Shown here piece after piece: positions 60,063-64,000 of a stretch of 64,000 bases of DNA (the stretch's first letter is position 1; every line of letters begins with the position of its first letter). Location: assembly GCA_965222485.1 (NCBI GenBank), contig CBDCUC010000040.1, forward strand, positions 496,001 through 560,000, written 5' to 3'. This DNA is from CBDCUC01 sp965222485. GTDB lineage: Bacteria; Pseudomonadota; Alphaproteobacteria; Rhizobiales; Hyphomicrobiaceae. The position numbers were made by a program, and so were the translations under genes. The notes beneath the pieces are model-generated. The model had not been told where the DNA came from, made no database searches, and saw nothing but the letters and a program-made list of their open reading frames with translations.

Positions 60063-62675
60063 ATGAGACACGAATGCCCACATGCAGTTGGTGAACTGCC
60101 TAGAGCAACGAGGGGCCGCGTATGCGGCCCTTCGTTGCGTCTGGCATTTGCCAAATTGCTGCGGTTGTTCGTTCTATGTTCGCTGTTTTGGCCTGCTTTT
60201 TCGGCAAAAGCCGAGACTGCGAGTGAAGATCTAATTGGCATCACGGTTCAAAATCGTGAGGTCGCGACGCTGCTTGTTCGCAAATCAAGCGAACGTTTCT
60301 GGCTTCCAATGGATGAATTCGCGCGTCATATATCCATCAAGGTAACGTCAGGCGAAACAGCCGGTCCGGTCACGATTGAGACGCCGTTTGGTGCGGTCGA
60401 TGTGCCTCACGGACGCTTCGAACGCGCAAATGGAATTTTATACATCGACCAGAAATTCTTTGAGGAGCGACTAAACACGCGCTTTGAGTTTGACGACGAA
60501 GCCTACACTCTTGACGTTGAGCCGCCATGGATCGGGCGCAGGTTGGCGCAAGAAAAAAAGGAGGTGCTCGACGAACTTGAACCCGAGGCAGTGCCGCCCG
60601 ATTATGGATTTGCAACAATCCATGGCGATACCTCATACGAAACATTTGGCGGTGACGAAGGCCATTGGTCAAACACGTTGCGCGCAACTGGTCACGCGTA
60701 TGGCGGCGTTTGGCAGGTCAACTATTCAGACAACTTCGACGAACAACGCCGCATAAGCGATGCCGTTTGGATGAAGCAGCTGGATGACCGGCGCATGGTC
60801 CAGGCCGGCCATCAAACCGTCGCGTTGCACCCCTTGCTAGGCTCAATCGAACTGACTGGCGTGCAGGGCGCATGGTCATCCAAACCAATCAAACCTGGGC
60901 AGGGAATTTTTTACCCCGGCGCCCTTCTAAACAGACGCGGCCAGCCGCAAAGAACATTTTCCGGCACAGGACCTGTTGGCGGGTTTGCAGAATTGTGGAT
61001 CGACGACCGGCGCGTAGCGCGGCGCGAAATTGGCATCGGCGGGACATTCGAATTTGTCGACATCACATTGCCCGCACGTCAAAGCCGCGTGGAGCTTCGC
61101 ATATTCGACCATCGCTATCCGACCGCCCCTGTAGATGTGATCACCGAGACACTTCAGCTGTCCGACTTGCTATTGTCGGAGGGTGACTACACGGCAATTG
61201 CCGGTGGCGGCGCGGCGAAAAATACCTTTGACCGTTTCTCCCGCGAGACGGATTACGACATTGAGGCATCCGGTTTCGGATTTGGTCGCTATGGAATTAC
61301 CGACTATCTGACGGCTGAGGCTGCAATTGTTCGCGATGATGAGCATACGCAAGTACTTGCCGGGGGCGTTGTCAAACTGACACCCGATGCAATCGGATCT
61401 GCTGCGATTGCCACCAACGACGAGGGAGATTTCGGTTACGACGCCGAGTTAAGCTGGCAGCAGGCTTCGTGGCGCCTGCTCGTACATTCCTACTGGGATT
61501 TGCCTGATGCGCGCCGTCTGGAAGACCAAGAAGACGACGATGAACTTGTCGACCGACGCCACGAAGCACTTTTGGGATACCGTTATGACAAGTGGTTGGA
61601 GGTTGGCCTCATAGGCCGTTACGGCCAAGACACGGTCGATGAGCGAGACGATCGTTTTATCTTGCCCTATGCCGTCTGGCGTCCTCATACAGACCTAAGC
61701 ATAAGGGCGACGCCGGTCACTGGCGCCAAGTATCGTGTTGACGCCAGCTACCGCGCAACGCCGGACGACCATTTCTTCGCAACGCTCAACCAGGATTACG
61801 CCAACCTCACCTACACGCGTCGTTTAAATGATAACGGGTTGGCGCTGACCGCAGACGCATTCTATGACGTTGATGAGCATGATGCCGGAGGCGCGCTCGG
61901 ATTCACTGGCCGCGAGCTTGCCGGACTGGACATAAGCTGGCGTGCGGCCGGTTCGTATTCGCAAGACGGATTTGGCTTTGATGGCTCCGTGCGCAAGGAA
62001 CTCACACCTGGCGTGATCGGTTTCGCTGAAGCCTCCTCGCAGGTCGGACGCCTTGCCTTCCGCAACACCGAGGATGTCCGTGTGCGGGTCGGCGTCAATT
62101 TCGATCTTGCTATCGCCGATGGCGGTGTCGTCCCCTCGACACGTCGTGGAGTTCGCGCAAACTCCGGCAGCCTAGCCGGCTCAATTATTCCAGGCGGTGG
62201 CAACGACGACCTTGAAGGCATTCCCGTGCTTGTTGACGGCCGGGTCGCGGGTCGCACATTGAAGGGCGGGCATTTCTACATTCCAGAGGTGGAAAAGGGC
62301 AATCACATTGTAGAGTTTGATGAAGAGGGACTACCGATCGAACACGTTGCAGAAAAGAGAACCGTTGTCGCGCGCGTCGCACCTGGTGCTGTCACAAGCC
62401 TGAACTTCGAAACCCAGGTTGAATACGGTGCCGCCGGTCAAGTAACGGGACCTGCCGGGAAACCCTTGGGCTATGTGCCTCTGATTGTGAAGGATGCGTC
62501 AGGTACAAAGATTGCGGCAGTCGAAACCAATGGCTTCGGGTATTACCGGATCGATAATTTGCCGCCCGGAACTTACACCGTCTTGGTTGACCCTGGCTCC
62601 CAAGGTTCGGCAACGGCCGCTCGCCAGTTTACGGTCATAGACGATTACATTTTCAAGGTTGACCTCAAGCTGTGA
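60063..62675 (+). CDS. Outer-membrane usher, non-canonical, with C-terminal beta-sandwich repeats
   Basis: An 870-residue protein. After an N-terminal leader and signal peptide (~1-51) come an N-terminal domain, a long beta-barrel region (~170-700: alternating strands with VQAGHQTVALHPLLG, GFAELWIDDRRVARREIGIG for the plug, many D-x-x-Y strands) and two C-terminal domains: GIPVLVDGRVAGRTLKGGHF and GYVPLIVKDASGTKIAAVET with YYRIDNLPPGTYTVLVDPGS, the latter like carboxypeptidase-regulatory repeats. It would secrete the two fibre subunits. Sequence differs from classical FimD/PapC ushers, so the clade is uncertain. Confidence 0.82.
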   Translation: MRHECPHAVGELPRATRGRVCGPSLRLAFAKLLRLFVLCSLFWPAFSAKAETASEDLIGITVQNREVATLLVRKSSERFWLPMDEFARHISIKVTSGETAGPVTIETPFGAVDVPHGRFERANGILYIDQKFFEERLNTRFEFDDEAYTLDVEPPWIGRRLAQEKKEVLDELEPEAVPPDYGFATIHGDTSYETFGGDEGHWSNTLRATGHAYGGVWQVNYSDNFDEQRRISDAVWMKQLDDRRMVQAGHQTVALHPLLGSIELTGVQGAWSSKPIKPGQGIFYPGALLNRRGQPQRTFSGTGPVGGFAELWIDDRRVARREIGIGGTFEFVDITLPARQSRVELRIFDHRYPTAPVDVITETLQLSDLLLSEGDYTAIAGGGAAKNTFDRFSRETDYDIEASGFGFGRYGITDYLTAEAAIVRDDEHTQVLAGGVVKLTPDAIGSAAIATNDEGDFGYDAELSWQQASWRLLVHSYWDLPDARRLEDQEDDDELVDRRHEALLGYRYDKWLEVGLIGRYGQDTVDERDDRFILPYAVWRPHTDLSIRATPVTGAKYRVDASYRATPDDHFFATLNQDYANLTYTRRLNDNGLALTADAFYDVDEHDAGGALGFTGRELAGLDISWRAAGSYSQDGFGFDGSVRKELTPGVIGFAEASSQVGRLAFRNTEDVRVRVGVNFDLAIADGGVVPSTRRGVRANSGSLAGSIIPGGGNDDLEGIPVLVDGRVAGRTLKGGHFYIPEVEKGNHIVEFDEEGLPIEHVAEKRTVVARVAPGAVTSLNFETQVEYGAAGQVTGPAGKPLGYVPLIVKDASGTKIAAVETNGFGYYRIDNLPPGTYTVLVDPGSQGSATAARQFTVIDDYIFKVDLKL

Positions 62676-62725
62676 GGATAATTATGCGCCGTGCCAGCGC
62701 GGTTAACTCCATACCTGCAGCGACG

Positions 62726-62788
62726 CAGGCGCCTTCGGATTTTTTTAATTTGCGCCGACGCCGACGGCTCTGCCTACCGGCGCGGCGG
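62726..62788 (-). repeat. Intergenic repeat D, copy 3 (inverted)
   Basis: Its reverse complement (CCGCCGCGCCGGTAGGCAGA to AAATTAAAAAAATCCGAAGG) aligns with 31044-31108 with few mismatches, including the A-run. Confidence 0.8.
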
Positions 62789-62852
62789 TCAACTCGACGC
62801 TAGCCGGATCACCCGCTGCCACGGTCACAACGTAATCCGTGCAACCGTGGTT

Positions 62853-62906
62853 GCCTCCCGGCGCGCATGTAGCCGAAGGCGTATGCGTCGCCGGGCTCAC
62901 GGGCCC
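62853..62906 (+). repeat. Intergenic repeat C, copy 3, with flipped hairpin
   Basis: The first 35 bases are identical to 30838-30872. The 17 bp terminal hairpin (62890-62906, CCGGGCTCACGGGCCCG) is the exact reverse complement of that at 30874-30890. Confidence 0.8.
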
Positions 62907-63061
62907 GAATGCGACCGCGTTCGGAATAGCCCGCGAGCAAAAAACATAGGTATTGCCGCGCGCCCGCGCAGCTGCCCGAGGCCGTTGGGCCGAGGGCATA
63001 GCAGCGTGAGCGAAAACAAACTGGGAAAGGCGAACCGACGCATAGTCGCAGCAACGGAATA

Positions 63062-64000
63062 TCAGCGTGACACCGCCGCAAAAAACTTCTCGATAAAGAG
63101 GTTGTAGATTTGTGTCAGCTCAACGAGGTCTCGTACCGGTACGTGCTCGTCCACCTGATGGATGGTCTCGTTGACAAGTCCGAATTCAATCACCGGGCAT
63201 ACATCCTTGATAAAGCGTGCATCCGACGTGCCACCGCCCGTTGACAAAGCTGGCGTGCGTCCGGTCACGGTTTGGACGGCTTCGCGCATCGTCTCTACGA
63301 GCGGTCCCGGCTTGGTCAAAAACACATCGCCTGTGCCCGACATCTCCAAAACGTATTCGGCACCGATGTCTCCGGCTTCTGTCTCGCAAATATTGCGCAC
63401 CCACGCCTCAATCCGGTCGCGGTCCCAAAGGTCGTTGTAACGAATATTGAACGTCGCATGAGCGCGTCCGGGTATGACATTCGTTGCCGTATTTGGCACT
63501 GAAACGATGGTGACCTGGAGCTGCGAGGCTTCAAATGCTTCGCTGCCCTCATCGATCGGTGTTTGCGTGAGCTGGTCGATCATGCGCGCAAGTTTAGGTA
63601 TCGGGTTATCTGCCATGGCAGGATAGGCGGCATGACCTTGCACGCCTTTGACGACAAGCTCACCGTTGAGGGATCCACGCCGCCCTACTTTGATTGCTTC
63701 GCCCAGCTGCCGTGGGTTTGACGGCTCTCCGACAAGGCATGCATCGAGTGTTTCGCCGCGCTCTTCAAGCCACCGCAAAACCTTCGCCGTCCCATTAATC
63801 GATGGGCCTTCTTCGTCGCCTGTGATCAGAAACGAAAGTGAGGCAGGCGGTCCGGCGCCGCCGCAAGCATCAAGATAGTCAAGACTCGCGGCGAGAAAAC
63901 AGGCAATCCCGCCCTTCATATCCACCGCGCCACGGCCATATAAAATGTCATCCTTGATCTGTGCGGCAAACGGGTCCGACGTCCAGGCACTGGTATCTCC
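63062..64000 (-). CDS. dapE: Succinyl-diaminopimelate desuccinylase, partial
   Basis: The last ~312 codons of an M20 metallohydrolase; the start lies beyond the right edge (frame open to base 64000). It begins in GDTSAWTSDPFA and continues GRGAVDMKGG, ITGDEEGPSINGT (catalytic Glu pair), LVGEPSNP, RRGSLNGELVVKGVQGHAAYP and ends with STGGGTSDARFIKD and FGLVNETIHQVDEHVP. These last motifs are DapE-specific. It acts in lysine and peptidoglycan precursor synthesis and converges with the usher gene. Confidence 0.93.
   Translation of the reverse strand, partial: GDTSAWTSDPFAAQIKDDILYGRGAVDMKGGIACFLAASLDYLDACGGAGPPASLSFLITGDEEGPSINGTAKVLRWLEERGETLDACLVGEPSNPRQLGEAIKVGRRGSLNGELVVKGVQGHAAYPAMADNPIPKLARMIDQLTQTPIDEGSEAFEASQLQVTIVSVPNTATNVIPGRAHATFNIRYNDLWDRDRIEAWVRNICETEAGDIGAEYVLEMSGTGDVFLTKPGPLVETMREAVQTVTGRTPALSTGGGTSDARFIKDVCPVIEFGLVNETIHQVDEHVPVRDLVELTQIYNLFIEKFFAAVSR

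Larger units (their letters stand above)
62676..63061. other. Gene-free repeat region between usher and dapE
   Basis: About 385 bp between converging genes, holding inverted repeat D and repeat C, which match the 31 kb region. No coding gene was recognised. Confidence 0.7.

Noticed and set aside
1..64000. tRNA, rRNA or CRISPR loci
   Set aside because: No T-loop with acceptor pairing, no rRNA-like sequence and no short regularly spaced direct repeats were seen; the only tandem repeat is the 493 bp gene duplication.

Overview
The window is a 64 kb piece of an alphaproteobacterial chromosome of moderately high GC. It most likely comes from a methylotrophic member of the Hyphomicrobiales, close to Hyphomicrobiaceae. 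This rests on a serine-cycle block (malyl-CoA lyase, both malate thiokinase subunits, an atypical PEP carboxylase), the cell-cycle regulator GcrA, a RegB/RegA redox pair, an intracellular PHB depolymerase, a SAM-II riboswitch before metZ, and alphaproteobacterial long forms of PstC and PstA. The taxon is inferred from gene content; there is no rRNA or tRNA in the window.

Layout. 0-5 kb: the 3' end of gyrB, a small DUF465 protein, PBP1A and a cyclopropane fatty acid synthase. 5-9 kb: a leftward cluster of DUF3179 and DUF3047 secreted proteins, an ECF sigma factor with its NrsF-type membrane anti-sigma factor, then a secreted cupin. 9-13 kb: a small membrane protein, a remnant of hypF, a YgjP-type metallopeptidase, a gene-free stretch and phaZ. 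13-17 kb: a SCO1/SenC homologue without copper ligands, the RegB/RegA pair and MmcB. 17-21 kb: a two-gene operon of a Lon-like protein with lost catalytic residues and a Usp-like partner. 21-30.6 kb: phosphate block ppk2 (leftward) and phoR-pstSCAB-phoU-phoB (rightward). 30.6-31.4 kb: a repeat-filled gap. 31.4-39.1 kb: gcrA, then argD-argF-hslO behind a terminator-bearing leader, argE, apaG and metZ behind a SAM-II riboswitch. 39.4-43 kb: a dCTP deaminase, a hydroxypyruvate isomerase-like protein and an orphan iron-binding protein. 43-51 kb: a LuxR-type regulator with a pseudo-receiver, then mclA-mtkA-mtkB-ppc. 51-56 kb: prmB, a desaturase, a two-repeat secreted protein and a GlcD-type oxidase. 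55.8-56.8 kb: a 493 bp tandem duplication carrying two identical small cysteine-rich secreted proteins. 57-62.7 kb: a chaperone-usher surface-fibre operon. 62.7-64 kb: a second repeat-rich gap and the 3' part of dapE.

How the genes connect. The serine-cycle enzymes turn PEP plus CO2 into oxaloacetate and, via malate and malyl-CoA, regenerate glyoxylate and acetyl-CoA. PhaZ mobilises PHB made from acetyl-CoA. RegB/RegA would tune redox metabolism. The Pho block senses, imports and (with PPK2) stores or uses phosphate.

The most unusual signals are three proteins in recognisable enzyme or sensor families that have lost defining residues (Lon-like protein, SCO homologue, LuxR-type receiver), a mosaic family of structured intergenic repeats with covarying stems shared by three gene-free regions, an in-line terminator just upstream of argD, and the recent cysteine-rich gene duplication in which every coding difference is synonymous.
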